Assembly: GCF_017353255.1 (NCBI RefSeq) | Contig: NZ_JAFMYU010000002.1 | Span: 248,001-312,000, forward strand | From: Fibrella aquatilis | GTDB lineage: Bacteria; Bacteroidota; Bacteroidia; Cytophagales; Spirosomataceae | Length of the DNA: 64,000 bases | Reading direction: 5' to 3' | Shown here: positions 8,275 through 17,248 of the stretch, piece by piece | How positions within the stretch are numbered: position 1 is the first letter of the stretch | Layout of the letters: each line of letters starts with the position of its first letter | The notes under the pieces: generated by a model | Told to the model about the DNA's origin: nothing | What the model saw: only the letters and a program-made list of their open reading frames with translations | Database searches by the model: none | Made by a program: the position numbers and the translations under genes

Positions 8275-8385
8275 TTTACGATGTACGAATTACGAATTAC
8301 GATTTATTGCTGTCGCATGGGTTTGCTCTACAGCAAAGGAGTGCGACAGCAATAAATCGTAATTCGTAATTCGTACATCGTAAAT
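8274..8385. repeat. Perfect 44-bp inverted repeat with heptad arms
   Basis: Arms at 8274-8317 and 8342-8385 are exact reverse complements around a 24-base loop. The left arm is phased in 7-base units (tacgatg, tacgaat, tacgaat, tacgatt, tattgct). Its first base is the last base of the ATL stop codon, and the right arm ends nine bases before the ATG of the hybrid kinase. The element thus fills the whole gap between two co-directional genes. Confidence 0.95.
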
Positions 8386-8394
8386 CCCTTCCTC

Positions 8395-11300
8395 ATGACC
8401 ACTACCCAACCCTTCGACGTTCGTCATACCGTTGACCAGCTTAACCTCATCGGCCTTACCGTCGAGCATGACGGGTCGGTGTCGTATGTGAACCCCTATA
8501 CCCTGCGCGTTACAGCCTGGTCGATAGACGATGTTATTGGCCGGAACTTCTTCGATGTGCTCGTGCCACCCGACGACCGGCCTACGCTGGAAACGCTTTT
8601 CCGCGAGGCGCTGCAACGCGGTGGTTTTCCGGAATCGCGTGAAGTCCAGCTGCTTACGCGCAGCGGGTCGACGCGTAACGTGCACATCAACTCGTTTATT
8701 CCCACGGGAGCCGGGGGGCGGCCTGATGCGTTTACCATCATCGGCGAAGACCTGACCAACAAGCGGCGGGTGGCCTCGGCGCTGAGCAACACCAACGCCC
8801 AATTGCAGGACCTGGTCGATAACACGAGCGACCTGATTCAGCTCATTACGCTGGATGGCAAGTTCATTTTCGTCAACAAAGCCTGGCGCGATTTGCTGGG
8901 CTACAGCGCCGATCAGATTGCCCAACTCACCCTGCGCGACGTGCTCCACCCCGACTATGTAAAGAGCACCATCGACCGGTTGCAACGCGTGCAGGAAGGC
9001 GAACCCAACCCCTCATTCGAGACCGTTTTCCGGAGCCGCGACGGCCGCACTGTGTTTTTGTCGGGCAGCGTCAACTGCCGCTATGACCAGGGTAAACCCA
9101 CGGCGTTTCGGTGCATCCTGCGCGACATTACCCAGAAAATCAGGTCGGAGAAGGCACAGCGGCTGTACTACAGTATTGCCTCCTGGACGCTGAACACGCC
9201 GAATCTGGACGATTTCTACCAGCGCGTACACCGCGAACTGGGCAACATCATTGACGCCAGCAACTTTTTCATTGCCCTCTACGACCAGAGCAAACGCTAC
9301 CTCACCTTCCCGTACTACGTCGACGAGTCGTTTCAGGGGAGTGTGCGGTTTACCAAAAAACGCCTCGGCAGTGGCCTGACCGAATACACGATCAACGCCA
9401 ACAAACCGCTGTTTCTCTACGATACGGACATCCTGCGCCTGGCCGACGAACACCAGATTGACCTCTACGGGCAGCAGCAGCCCAAGGTAATGCTCACGGC
9501 TCCGCTGCGCATTGGCGACGAGATCACGGGCATCATCGGTGTGAAATCATATGACGATGCCAGCTTGTATGGCCCGCGCGACCTGGAACTGCTCGAATTT
9601 ATTTCGGGACAAGTGGCCCTGGCTATTGCCCGCAAACAGGCCGAGGCCGCCCTGAACAAGCAAACCGCCCGCCTCAACGCCATCTTCGACAGCAGCACGT
9701 ACCTGATCTGGTCGGCCAACAAGGCCATGCAGCTGACGTCATTCAACAAAAATTACGCCCGGTTAATTGAGCAGCTAACGGGCGAACAACCCCGGCTGTA
9801 CCTACTGACGCACCAGCAAAACTGGATCACGGTGGGTGAAGAAAACCGGAAGATGCTCGATGAACGTTACCGGCTGGCGTTTAAAGGACAACCGCAGAAT
9901 TTCGAGATGCGGTTTGACCTGAGCGGCAAAGAAACCTGGCTGGAACTGCACCTGAACCCTATTTTGCTCACCGGCGGGGTCATCGAAGAAGTGTCGGGCA
10001 TTGCCCGCGACATCACCACGCGGAAGGGTGCGCAGATGAACATTGAGCGCAGTGAAGAGAAGTTCCGGGGCATTTTTGAAAACCTCCAGGACATCTACGT
10101 GCGCGTTGACCGGCAGAGTCGTATCACCATGATCAGCCCGTCGGTATTTAAACGTAGCGGCTACATGCCCGACGAGGTGCTGGGGCAGAATGCCCTCCAG
10201 TATTTTGTGGACCCCAGCGTGGTCCGGCGGGCGTTGTTTAAGCTTGTACGGACGCGGTCGCTACGGAATTTCGAGGCCACGCTGCGCCGCAAAGACGGCA
10301 CCGAACGGCAGTTTATGTTTAACATGCTGCTGCTGAAAGATGAAGACGGCCGCTATTCGGTCATTGCCGCCCTGGCCCGCGACATCACCGAACTGAAACG
10401 GCAGTCGGCTGAACTGGTGAAAGCCAAAGACGAAGCCGAACGGTCGCTGAAGGTGAAAGAGCGCTTTTTGGCTAATATGAGCCACGAGATTCGTACACCC
10501 ATGAACGGCGTGATTGGCATGGTAGACCTGCTCAACGACACCGTGCTCAACGACGAACAACGCGACTATGTCCGCACCATCCGCCGGTCGTCGGAAACGC
10601 TGCTGAACATCCTGAATGACATTCTCGACCTGTCGAAGATCGAGGCGGGCAAGATGGTGCTGCACGAAGCGCCGGTGGCTCTGGGCGAAGTGTTCGAGAA
10701 GCTCATTGCACTCTTCGGGCAGCAGGCCAACGCCAAAGACAACCGCTTGTTTTACACCCTCGCGCCCGACCTGCCGCAGTTTGTCATTGCCGACCAGACG
10801 CGCCTGCTCCAGATTTTGTCTAACCTGACGTCTAACGCCCTGAAGTTTACCGAGAATGGCACCGTAGAAGTGGCCGCATCGCTGGTGAGCAAGCGGGGAA
10901 AATTCAATCGGATCAAGGTTGAGGTGAAGGATTCGGGTATTGGTATTTCGCCCGAAAACATTGGCCTGCTATTCAACTCGTTCAGCCAGGTAGACACCTC
11001 GTCGCGGAAGTCGTTTGGCGGTACGGGGCTGGGGTTGTCGATCTCGAAAGAACTGGCCAGCCTCATGAAAGGCGAAGTGGGCGTAGAGTCGACGGTGGGC
11101 ATGGGCAGCACGTTCTGGTTTACCGTCGAAGTGAAAGAAACAGCCATCAGTCCCACGCAAAGTCCCGCCGAAGCCGCCGCCGATATGAAGGTGACGGACT
11201 TTTTCACCCACTACAACCCCATTGTGCTACTGGTAGACGACAACATTGTGAACCGCAAAGTGGCCAGCGAAATACTGCGTAAGGCGGGTTGCGTGGTCAC

Positions 11301-12108
11301 CAACGCGGCCAGCGGTCCCGAAGCCATCGAAAAAGTAACGGCCAGCTACGCCCCCGGCGGAACGCCCTTCGACGTGATCTTTATGGACATCCAGATGCCC
11401 GACATGGACGGTGTGGAGACCACCAAACACCTCCGCGACCAGCACGGGAAAGCGTTGCCCAAGATTGTGGCTATGACCGCCTACTCCATGCGTGAAGACC
11501 GCGAACGCTTCCTCAGCCAGGGCCTCGACGATTACATTGCCAAGCCCATCCGCGCCCAGGGCCTCATTGCCAAGGTGAGTGAGTTGGTGAAGAAGAGCGG
11601 AGAGCAAAGGGCAGATAGCAGAGAGCAGAGAGGAGAAAGCAGGGAGGGGAGAGCAGCGGGCAGCGGGCAGGGAGGGGAGAGCAGAGCGCAGAGAGCAGAG
11701 AATTGGTCCTCCAATGCTCAACCTCTAAACTCTATGCCCGCTGCTCCAAGCCCTACGCTCCTCGCCCCTTACGCCGACGTGCCCGTGATTGACCTCGACA
11801 TTCTGGAGCAACTGCGCGACATTGGCGGGGCGGAACTGGTGGAAAGCGTGTTCGACGATTTTGTGACCGAGGCTACCGAACTGGTGCAGGAGTCGCTGAC
11901 GGCCTTTGCAGCGGGCGATATTGCCACGGTGAAAAGCCATCTGCACACCCTCAAAGGCAGCGCCGGCACCGTAGGCGTGGCCCGCCTTGCCCGCATCGCC
12001 CGCGAAGCCGAGGGGAAGCTCAAGGTGCAGGATACCAGTCAGTTAGCCCAGGAACTTGCCGCGCTGAAAGCCGCCTTCGATGAGTTTATGGCCACACCGA
12101 GACCGTGA
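8395..12108 (+). CDS. Hybrid sensor histidine kinase (PAS-PAS-GAF-PAS-PAS-HisKA-HATPase-REC-HPt)
   Basis: Protein of 1237 residues without transmembrane segments, so probably a cytosolic sensor. Rough order: PAS (10-130), PAS (135-255), GAF (265-420), PAS (430-550), PAS (560-680), HisKA with NMSHEIRTPMNG and phospho-acceptor H697, ATPase with NALKFTENG, DSGIGI and GGTGLGLSI, a receiver with D998 in IFMDIQMP, and a C-terminal HPt with H1184 in HTLKGSAG. All parts of a His-Asp-His relay are in one chain; the final response regulator is not adjacent. The linker between receiver and HPt (about residues 1068-1125) is encoded by 7-base repeat units and reads as low-complexity Arg/Ser/Gln/Gly, then Pro/Ala-rich sequence. 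Confidence 0.95.
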   Translation: MTTTQPFDVRHTVDQLNLIGLTVEHDGSVSYVNPYTLRVTAWSIDDVIGRNFFDVLVPPDDRPTLETLFREALQRGGFPESREVQLLTRSGSTRNVHINSFIPTGAGGRPDAFTIIGEDLTNKRRVASALSNTNAQLQDLVDNTSDLIQLITLDGKFIFVNKAWRDLLGYSADQIAQLTLRDVLHPDYVKSTIDRLQRVQEGEPNPSFETVFRSRDGRTVFLSGSVNCRYDQGKPTAFRCILRDITQKIRSEKAQRLYYSIASWTLNTPNLDDFYQRVHRELGNIIDASNFFIALYDQSKRYLTFPYYVDESFQGSVRFTKKRLGSGLTEYTINANKPLFLYDTDILRLADEHQIDLYGQQQPKVMLTAPLRIGDEITGIIGVKSYDDASLYGPRDLELLEFISGQVALAIARKQAEAALNKQTARLNAIFDSSTYLIWSANKAMQLTSFNKNYARLIEQLTGEQPRLYLLTHQQNWITVGEENRKMLDERYRLAFKGQPQNFEMRFDLSGKETWLELHLNPILLTGGVIEEVSGIARDITTRKGAQMNIERSEEKFRGIFENLQDIYVRVDRQSRITMISPSVFKRSGYMPDEVLGQNALQYFVDPSVVRRALFKLVRTRSLRNFEATLRRKDGTERQFMFNMLLLKDEDGRYSVIAALARDITELKRQSAELVKAKDEAERSLKVKERFLANMSHEIRTPMNGVIGMVDLLNDTVLNDEQRDYVRTIRRSSETLLNILNDILDLSKIEAGKMVLHEAPVALGEVFEKLIALFGQQANAKDNRLFYTLAPDLPQFVIADQTRLLQILSNLTSNALKFTENGTVEVAASLVSKRGKFNRIKVEVKDSGIGISPENIGLLFNSFSQVDTSSRKSFGGTGLGLSISKELASLMKGEVGVESTVGMGSTFWFTVEVKETAISPTQSPAEAAADMKVTDFFTHYNPIVLLVDDNIVNRKVASEILRKAGCVVTNAASGPEAIEKVTASYAPGGTPFDVIFMDIQMPDMDGVETTKHLRDQHGKALPKIVAMTAYSMREDRERFLSQGLDDYIAKPIRAQGLIAKVSELVKKSGEQRADSREQRGESREGRAAGSGQGGESRAQRAENWSSNAQPLNSMPAAPSPTLLAPYADVPVIDLDILEQLRDIGGAELVESVFDDFVTEATELVQESLTAFAAGDIATVKSHLHTLKGSAGTVGVARLARIAREAEGKLKVQDTSQLAQELAALKAAFDEFMATPRP
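11596..11770. repeat. In-frame heptad repeat element inside the hybrid kinase gene
   Basis: Fifteen 7-base units of the type agcagag/ggcaggg/aggggag occupy 11596-11700 (105 bases, exactly 35 codons). A tiny stem follows (attgg-tcct-ccaat, 11702-11715). Nine further 7-base units at 11708-11770 (cctccaa, tgctcaa, cctctaa, actctat and so on) read as diverged reverse complements of the left type. This is the same left-heptads/stem/right-heptads plan as in the intergenic elements, here translated as an interdomain linker. Confidence 0.8.
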
Positions 12109-12735
12109 TTACTCTGTATGAGGTGGCTTTATTGTAAGACGCACACCTAGCCCCACACTGAATGCCTGTATGGCTCTGGCCGATTGAAACAGCGATGTTT
12201 CGGCAATAATAGGTAGTTGTAATGACCAGGCGGGGGTTAACTTGAATCCAAAGGATGCCTTAGTATAAACACCAACATAATACTTGTTGTTGACCTCGAA
12301 TTGAACCAGATACCTGCCCTCAGCAAATTTTACCGTACCTCCCCCATCAGGCACACTTTCAAAGTATAATTGGATGGGATAGTACTCTGTAGCTAATCGT
12401 AAGGAGCTACCAATCGTAAACTCAGCCATAATACGGCGACTGTTTAATGGAGCTATAACTGACCCGCCCAGACGAAGATCCCAACTTTGAAATAGTTCAT
12501 TTTGCAGGGCTTGTTTGAAGTCATTTGTTAGACTGCCAACCGATGTCTGGCCAATTGACGCTTCCAGGCTAATCAAACGGTTAACTTGATAAGCTGTTTG
12601 GAATCCCACCGAACTTCCTACCGTTCGATATGTACTCAAACCAATACGATTATAGGTACCCTGAATAGACCAAACTTGCGCTTGCCCCGTCAAGCTTAGC
12701 ATAAACAAGCTCGAAGCAAATAACAGCTTTCCCAT
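12109..12735 (-). CDS. Outer-membrane beta-barrel-like protein
   Basis: Protein of 208 residues with a signal peptide (MGKLLFASSLFMLSLTGQAQ) and alternating polar/aromatic strands through to the end (VGVYTKASFGFKLTPAWSL, FSVGLGVRLTI). This suggests a small porin-like barrel of the kind common in Bacteroidota. There is no plug or enzyme motif. It is the last gene of a three-gene leftward operon, five bases after the preceding barrel-like gene, and it ends flush against the convergent hybrid kinase gene. The region is clearly more AT-rich than its neighbours. Confidence 0.65.
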   Translation of the reverse strand: MGKLLFASSLFMLSLTGQAQVWSIQGTYNRIGLSTYRTVGSSVGFQTAYQVNRLISLEASIGQTSVGSLTNDFKQALQNELFQSWDLRLGGSVIAPLNSRRIMAEFTIGSSLRLATEYYPIQLYFESVPDGGGTVKFAEGRYLVQFEVNNKYYVGVYTKASFGFKLTPAWSLQLPIIAETSLFQSARAIQAFSVGLGVRLTIKPPHTE

Positions 12736-12740
12736 ACATT

Positions 12741-13391
12741 TTAGAACGCGTATTGCGCCATTATACCCAAGGAAGCCGTCATGTTGTTGATGCGTGCTGT
12801 AAAAAACTGATCTCGCTGTTCTTTTGTATAAACGATTAGCGTTCGCCCGGTCACGGCTATGCTAAAACGTTCATTTAATGGAACCGCTATTTGCATTTGT
12901 AAAGCAGGGCCGTCATACAACTTATTCACAAATATGGCTGCCGGTTCACGAGGTTCTACTAAAAAGTAAACCGCATCTCCGGGTTTGACTATTCCAACAG
13001 CATAGCCAGGTTGTAATTCATTACCCCAAAGCCATGCATATCCAGCCATCAACGAAATTTTGCTGCCTAATAATCCAATATTTAGTTTCGGCCCAAGATC
13101 AAATGAATAATAAGCGGCTTGCAATCCACTTCCAAAACCAGCCTCTGAACTGTAACGCTGCTTCTGCAACATACCAACCGACGTTTGCAGGTTGATTAAT
13201 TGTTGCTTGCCGAAGCTAACGTTATGCTGTATACGCAAGGCATCACCCCATATGTCGCCTCGACTAAAGAAGACGCGGGCATACTCTACACCTATTGAAT
13301 GCTTGATTCTGTTTAGGGTATCGCTTTGTGCCATAAGGAGCGTACGCCCCCAGACTACCAGGAGCGTACACAATAGCCATTGTTTTATCAT
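12741..13391 (-). CDS. Outer-membrane beta-barrel-like protein
   Basis: Protein of 216 residues with a signal peptide ending near LLMAQS. Strand-like repeats run through the chain and it ends in aromatic IMAQYAF, a typical barrel-terminal Phe. It resembles the next gene product in size and pattern but not obviously in sequence. Its ATG directly follows the TAA stop of the lipoprotein gene upstream, so the two are coupled. Function is unknown; it may form a surface complex with the lipoprotein. Confidence 0.65.
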   Translation of the reverse strand: MIKQWLLCTLLVVWGRTLLMAQSDTLNRIKHSIGVEYARVFFSRGDIWGDALRIQHNVSFGKQQLINLQTSVGMLQKQRYSSEAGFGSGLQAAYYSFDLGPKLNIGLLGSKISLMAGYAWLWGNELQPGYAVGIVKPGDAVYFLVEPREPAAIFVNKLYDGPALQMQIAVPLNERFSIAVTGRTLIVYTKEQRDQFFTARINNMTASLGIMAQYAF

Positions 13392-14792
13392 TTAAGGCAA
13401 TTGAATAAACTTCATGGGGAAGTAATAGTAGGACCCGTCAACCTGATTGATCCGCCAGCCGGGGCTTCTTGTTCCCGCTGTGTATGGGAAAGTAAGACGG
13501 AAGTTGAACACATTCACGATACGTACCTGTTGTGACTCCGGCTGTGTTAGCCCATTACCACCGTCCTTATTTGCTGTTGCGAAATAAGAACAGCGATCAA
13601 TCGGATTGTAAAATTTGATGTTGCCGTTATTGTGAGCTCGAACGTCATCATACGTGACATTAATTTTTGCAGTGGCTGATACAGTCGTACCTGACCAACC
13701 CGCTCCAACTTCGCCCGAAAATTTCAATGAACCAGTATCATCGTCTAAAATCAGAATCTTCTGCTCGGCTTCGACTGTTTTCCAATTGTCGTCAAGATCG
13801 GTAGTATATTGATTTGAGTACCACAAATCCCCCCAACGCATTCGTTGAATGTCATCATATGGCACCGTAACGTTCTCCCAAATCACGTAAGTTGCCCCAC
13901 CGGGCAAAAAGCCATTAGCGGTATTTATAACGCCTCCATCAGCTGAAGCCCTCAATATTGTAACCTCGGAGTCCCCACCAAAGAGCTCTGGGTCCCAGTC
14001 AGTTATTAGTCTATATTGAAAGAACTTTGTTTGGACAATCCAGTTGTTATCTATCGTCTGGCAGTTTTTGTAAATGCTAGGGCTCAACGGGCTGCCTACT
14101 GGTGTAAGGTCATCTAACCTTTTGCGCCCATTTGCGCTTTTTGGTTGCTCTACGGTATACTTGCCTTCGTATTTCTCGGCAGGCATAATCACCCATGTTG
14201 GATGGTCATCTACATATCTTTTGTTCACCTTTGAAACAGTGGACCGCTTACCATCAGCTAAATTTATCCTGACACCAGTGCTAACAGAATCCTGTATCAA
14301 TGGATGATACGTAATGGTAATGTCATTGATAGGTATGTTAAACTGCTTCAAGATAGAAAACATGGGCATCCAGGCCACGATGTGATTGTCGGCTAACCAC
14401 TTTTCTAACACCTTCAGTTCACTGCCAAAAGCACCCCTAGCTTTTGAGTCAGCAGCTAACTCCGCCTTGGCTGTACTCCAAGCAGACCGAAAATTGCTAG
14501 TTCTCAATTGAGACGCCCGCGCACCCTTTGGTGCTGACTCGAACAGGTCGCGAAACAGGACATCTTGACTGCCGTAAATTCGTTCAAGGGCTGCGTCAAC
14601 CAACTCCTGCCGAGCAGGCTCACTTTGAGCCACTTTTTCAAGTAAAGTACTTGCCAAAGACATCATCTTTAGCATCTCTTCCTGTTTGGCTTCAGCAGAC
14701 ACTTCGTTCTCAACAAGAACTGGCTCTTTGCATGAGATAGGAACTATCAACAGGCAAGCTAAGCCAAAAAGGATGGTTGCAAATCTGTGCAA
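13392..14792 (-). CDS. Putative surface lipoprotein, start possibly phase-variable
   Basis: As read, translation would begin at a TTG (14790-14792) and give 466 residues: a hydrophobic stretch ending in the lipobox-like VPISC, then a long mature domain. I recognise no family. It has strand-rich C-terminal parts (VTVPYDDIQRMRWGDLWYS, IYKNCQTIDNNWIVQTKFF). A better ATG ATG pair lies at 14821-14826, but an 11-base C tract (coding strand, 14802-14812) sits between it and the TTG and puts it out of frame by one. With ten Cs the ATG frame would read MKNYPPPAFWLHRFATILFG, a normal lipoprotein N-terminus. Either the tract switches expression or its length is misread in this assembly. First gene of an operon with two barrel-like proteins. 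Confidence 0.7.
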   Translation of the reverse strand: MHRFATILFGLACLLIVPISCKEPVLVENEVSAEAKQEEMLKMMSLASTLLEKVAQSEPARQELVDAALERIYGSQDVLFRDLFESAPKGARASQLRTSNFRSAWSTAKAELAADSKARGAFGSELKVLEKWLADNHIVAWMPMFSILKQFNIPINDITITYHPLIQDSVSTGVRINLADGKRSTVSKVNKRYVDDHPTWVIMPAEKYEGKYTVEQPKSANGRKRLDDLTPVGSPLSPSIYKNCQTIDNNWIVQTKFFQYRLITDWDPELFGGDSEVTILRASADGGVINTANGFLPGGATYVIWENVTVPYDDIQRMRWGDLWYSNQYTTDLDDNWKTVEAEQKILILDDDTGSLKFSGEVGAGWSGTTVSATAKINVTYDDVRAHNNGNIKFYNPIDRCSYFATANKDGGNGLTQPESQQVRIVNVFNFRLTFPYTAGTRSPGWRINQVDGSYYYFPMKFIQLP

Positions 14793-14801
14793 CCAAAACG
14801 C

Positions 14802-14812
14802 GGGGGGGGGGG
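14802..14812. repeat. Poly-G/C tract of 11 at a gene start
   Basis: Eleven consecutive G on the plus strand (C on the coding strand) lie between the candidate ATG start (14821-14826) and the signal peptide of the lipoprotein gene. This is the longest homopolymer I noticed in the window. Such tracts are prone both to slippage in vivo and to sequencing error. Confidence 0.9.
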
Positions 14813-15060
14813 TAATTTTTCATCATGATTAGTTGTTTTGTAGTTACCAGTTATTAATTCACTCACCGCTAGTGCTATCCGATGCGGCCTGACAAGTGTA
14901 GGTATTAAATATGGTAATAATAGTGAATCAACTTACTCTTTATTAAACGGTAAGCAGTTTGTGTGACTTAATAGTAACAAAAGATGATTTTATGTTGTGT
15001 CTTAGTAATAATACTTAAGTATAATATTGCATTTAACTATATTAATGTATATTCCCACCC

Positions 15061-15573
15061 ATGAACAAAACCGCCATCACCGTAATGCCGGGGTATTTCG
15101 ACCGGTACATTAACCTGGTTCCGAATGTTGATCTGCTCGACGCGCTGGAACAACAGGCATCGCTGGAAAGCGTATTGCCCGCCGAGACCATGACGGGTCT
15201 GGGCGATTTTGTCTATGCACCCGGCAAGTGGACGGCCAAGGATATTGTGCAGCATCTGATTGATACCGAGCGCATTATGGCCTACCGCGCCCTGCGCTTT
15301 GCCCGTGCCGACAGTACGTCACTGCCTGGCTTTGAGGAAGACGACTTTGCCCGGTCAGCCCACGCATCGCGCCGGACTATTCCTGATTTGTACGCTGAGT
15401 TTGATGCCGTTCGGCAAGCCACGCTGGCTATGTACCGTAGTTTCGACGAGGAAATGCTACAACGAACGGGCATCTGCGCGGGGCAAACGATGTCGGTGCT
15501 GGCCTTGGGATTTGTGCTGGTTGGGCACCCCATGCACCACGCCAGGGTGGTGCGGGATCGGTACCTGTCGTAA
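15061..15573 (+). CDS. DinB-family protein
   Basis: Protein of 170 residues with the DinB/YfiT four-helix-bundle pattern. The putative metal ligands are H65 in VQHLIDTER and H156/H160 in VGHPMHHARV. Members of this superfamily include metal-dependent thiol transferases; many have no known role, and no substrate can be inferred here. The 268-base AT-rich gap upstream separates it from the divergent lipoprotein operon and presumably holds promoters for both, but I found no exact TAnnTTTG match there. Confidence 0.85.
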   Translation: MNKTAITVMPGYFDRYINLVPNVDLLDALEQQASLESVLPAETMTGLGDFVYAPGKWTAKDIVQHLIDTERIMAYRALRFARADSTSLPGFEEDDFARSAHASRRTIPDLYAEFDAVRQATLAMYRSFDEEMLQRTGICAGQTMSVLALGFVLVGHPMHHARVVRDRYLS

Positions 15574-15649
15574 CGCGGATATTAAGCGAGGACACTCAGT
15601 CCGTGGTACGATTTTAACCCCTCTAACTATCTGTAAGTCAACCCTGCCC

Positions 15650-17119
15650 ATGAACAATTTTTACCTGCCCAAGCAACTAGCTCTTACCCTGTTTCTGATT
15701 AGTATGAGTGGCTGGTTCGTGGCCGACTGCCAATCGTCGGGGGGACAGTCCACGCCCGTGCCGCCGGTGGTAGTCCCGCCCGTGGTGGTCAAGTCAGACA
15801 TGGCTCTTTACGTCACCACGCCTGACCAGAGTCAGCTGTTTCTAAAACAGAACAGCAGCCTGGTGTTTAGCACCACCGCCACCTCCTCCGGTACGGTGAT
15901 CGACGTCGACACCACACAGACGTTTCAGGGCATTGACGGCTTTGGCTTTACGCTCACGGGCGGCAGCGCTATACTCCTGAACCAGCTTAAATCCGCCGAC
16001 CGCACGGCGCTGCTGCAGGAATTGTTTTCGCCCGAAGGCAACGGTATTGGCATCAGCTACCTACGCATCAGCATTGGCGCGTCGGACCTGAGCGACCGGG
16101 TCTTTACCTACAATGACCTCACCACCGGGCAGACCGACTTGACCATGGCTAAATTCAGTCTCGACCCAGAGCGTGCGGATTTGATCCCGATTTTGAAACA
16201 GATTCTGACCATCAACCCAGACATCAAAATATTGGGATCGCCCTGGACGCCGCCGTCGTGGATGAAGACCAACGGCAACTCGAAAGGAGGGAGCCTAAAA
16301 CCCGATTATTACGATGCCTACGCGCTTTATTTCGTCAAATACATCCAGGGTATGAAGGCCGAAGGCATCCCCATCGACGCCATTACGGTGCAAAACGAGC
16401 CGCTGAACCCCTACAACAACCCCAGTCTGCTGATGCAGGCCGACGAGCAAACCGTATTTATTAAAAAGAACTTGGGGCCGGCGTTCCAAAAAGCGGGTAT
16501 CACCACCAAAATTATCCTCTACGACCACAACGCTGACCGCACCGATTACCCCCTCGCCATCCTGGCCGACGCCGATGCCCGCAAATACGTCGATGGCTCG
16601 GCGTTTCATCTGTATTCGGGTCGCATTGATGCCCTCACGCCCGTACATAACCAATATCCCGACAAGCATGTCTACTTCACCGAGCAGTGGACCGGCTCAA
16701 AAGGTAGCTTTTCGGGCGATCTGGCGTGGCACGTAAAGAACCTGCTCATCGGAGCTACCCGCAACTGGAGCCGCAACGTGCTGGAATGGAACCTGGCCTC
16801 AGACCCCGCCCTGAATCCGCATACCGACGGCGGGTGTACCGAGTGCCTGGGTGCCTTGACTATCGGGGCCAGCGTAACGCGCAACGTGTCGTACTACATC
16901 ATTGCCCACGCGGCCAAGTTTGTGCGTCCCGGCTCGGTCCGAATTGCCTCATCGAACCTGACCGGCCTCTCGAATGTGGCGTTTAAAGCGCCCAATGGCA
17001 ACAAAGTGCTGCTGGTTCAGAATGAAAACGGCAGTAGCCAGACCTTCACAATCAAATTTGGCAGCAAGACCGTGCAGACCACGCTGCCCGCCGGAGCCGT
17101 GGGGACGTATGTTTGGTAA
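15650..17119 (+). CDS. GH30-family glycoside hydrolase
   Basis: Protein of 489 residues. The ATG at 15650 gives a signal peptide or possible lipoprotein signal (ISMSGWFVADC), then a Pro/Val linker and the catalytic domain. GH30 hallmarks are IDGFGFTLTGGSA near the start, LGSPWTPPSWMK, the acid/base E250 in VQNEPLNP and the nucleophile E345 in VYFTEQWTG. A short beta domain at the C-terminus (VLLVQNENGSSQTFTIKF) matches the usual GH30 side domain. Likely substrates are beta-glucosides, beta-1,6-glucans or related glycans; the sequence does not decide among them. It is exported to the periplasm or the cell surface. Confidence 0.9.
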   Translation: MNNFYLPKQLALTLFLISMSGWFVADCQSSGGQSTPVPPVVVPPVVVKSDMALYVTTPDQSQLFLKQNSSLVFSTTATSSGTVIDVDTTQTFQGIDGFGFTLTGGSAILLNQLKSADRTALLQELFSPEGNGIGISYLRISIGASDLSDRVFTYNDLTTGQTDLTMAKFSLDPERADLIPILKQILTINPDIKILGSPWTPPSWMKTNGNSKGGSLKPDYYDAYALYFVKYIQGMKAEGIPIDAITVQNEPLNPYNNPSLLMQADEQTVFIKKNLGPAFQKAGITTKIILYDHNADRTDYPLAILADADARKYVDGSAFHLYSGRIDALTPVHNQYPDKHVYFTEQWTGSKGSFSGDLAWHVKNLLIGATRNWSRNVLEWNLASDPALNPHTDGGCTECLGALTIGASVTRNVSYYIIAHAAKFVRPGSVRIASSNLTGLSNVAFKAPNGNKVLLVQNENGSSQTFTIKFGSKTVQTTLPAGAVGTYVW

Positions 17120-17186
17120 GAAAGCAGGCTAGCAGAGCCAGAAAATGGGCGTTGGTCACGGAAAGTTGCGCGTTGGTCAATCGGTT

Positions 17187-17218
17187 TTGGTGTGGCATGG
17201 GGCACGATTGTAGGTTTG
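17187..17218 (+). promoter_or_regulatory. Bacteroidota-type promoter (TTG-N21-TAGGTTTG)
   Basis: TTG at 17187-17189 and TAGGTTTG at 17211-17218 are spaced by 21 bases, as in the -33/-7 promoter of Bacteroidota. The ATG I chose for the DUF4932-like gene follows 30 bases later, which supports that start over the two upstream in-frame ATGs, both of which would lie at or before the expected transcription start. Confidence 0.5.
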
Positions 17219-17248
17219 ATGAACACTAAACCGCGCTACGCAATCGCC

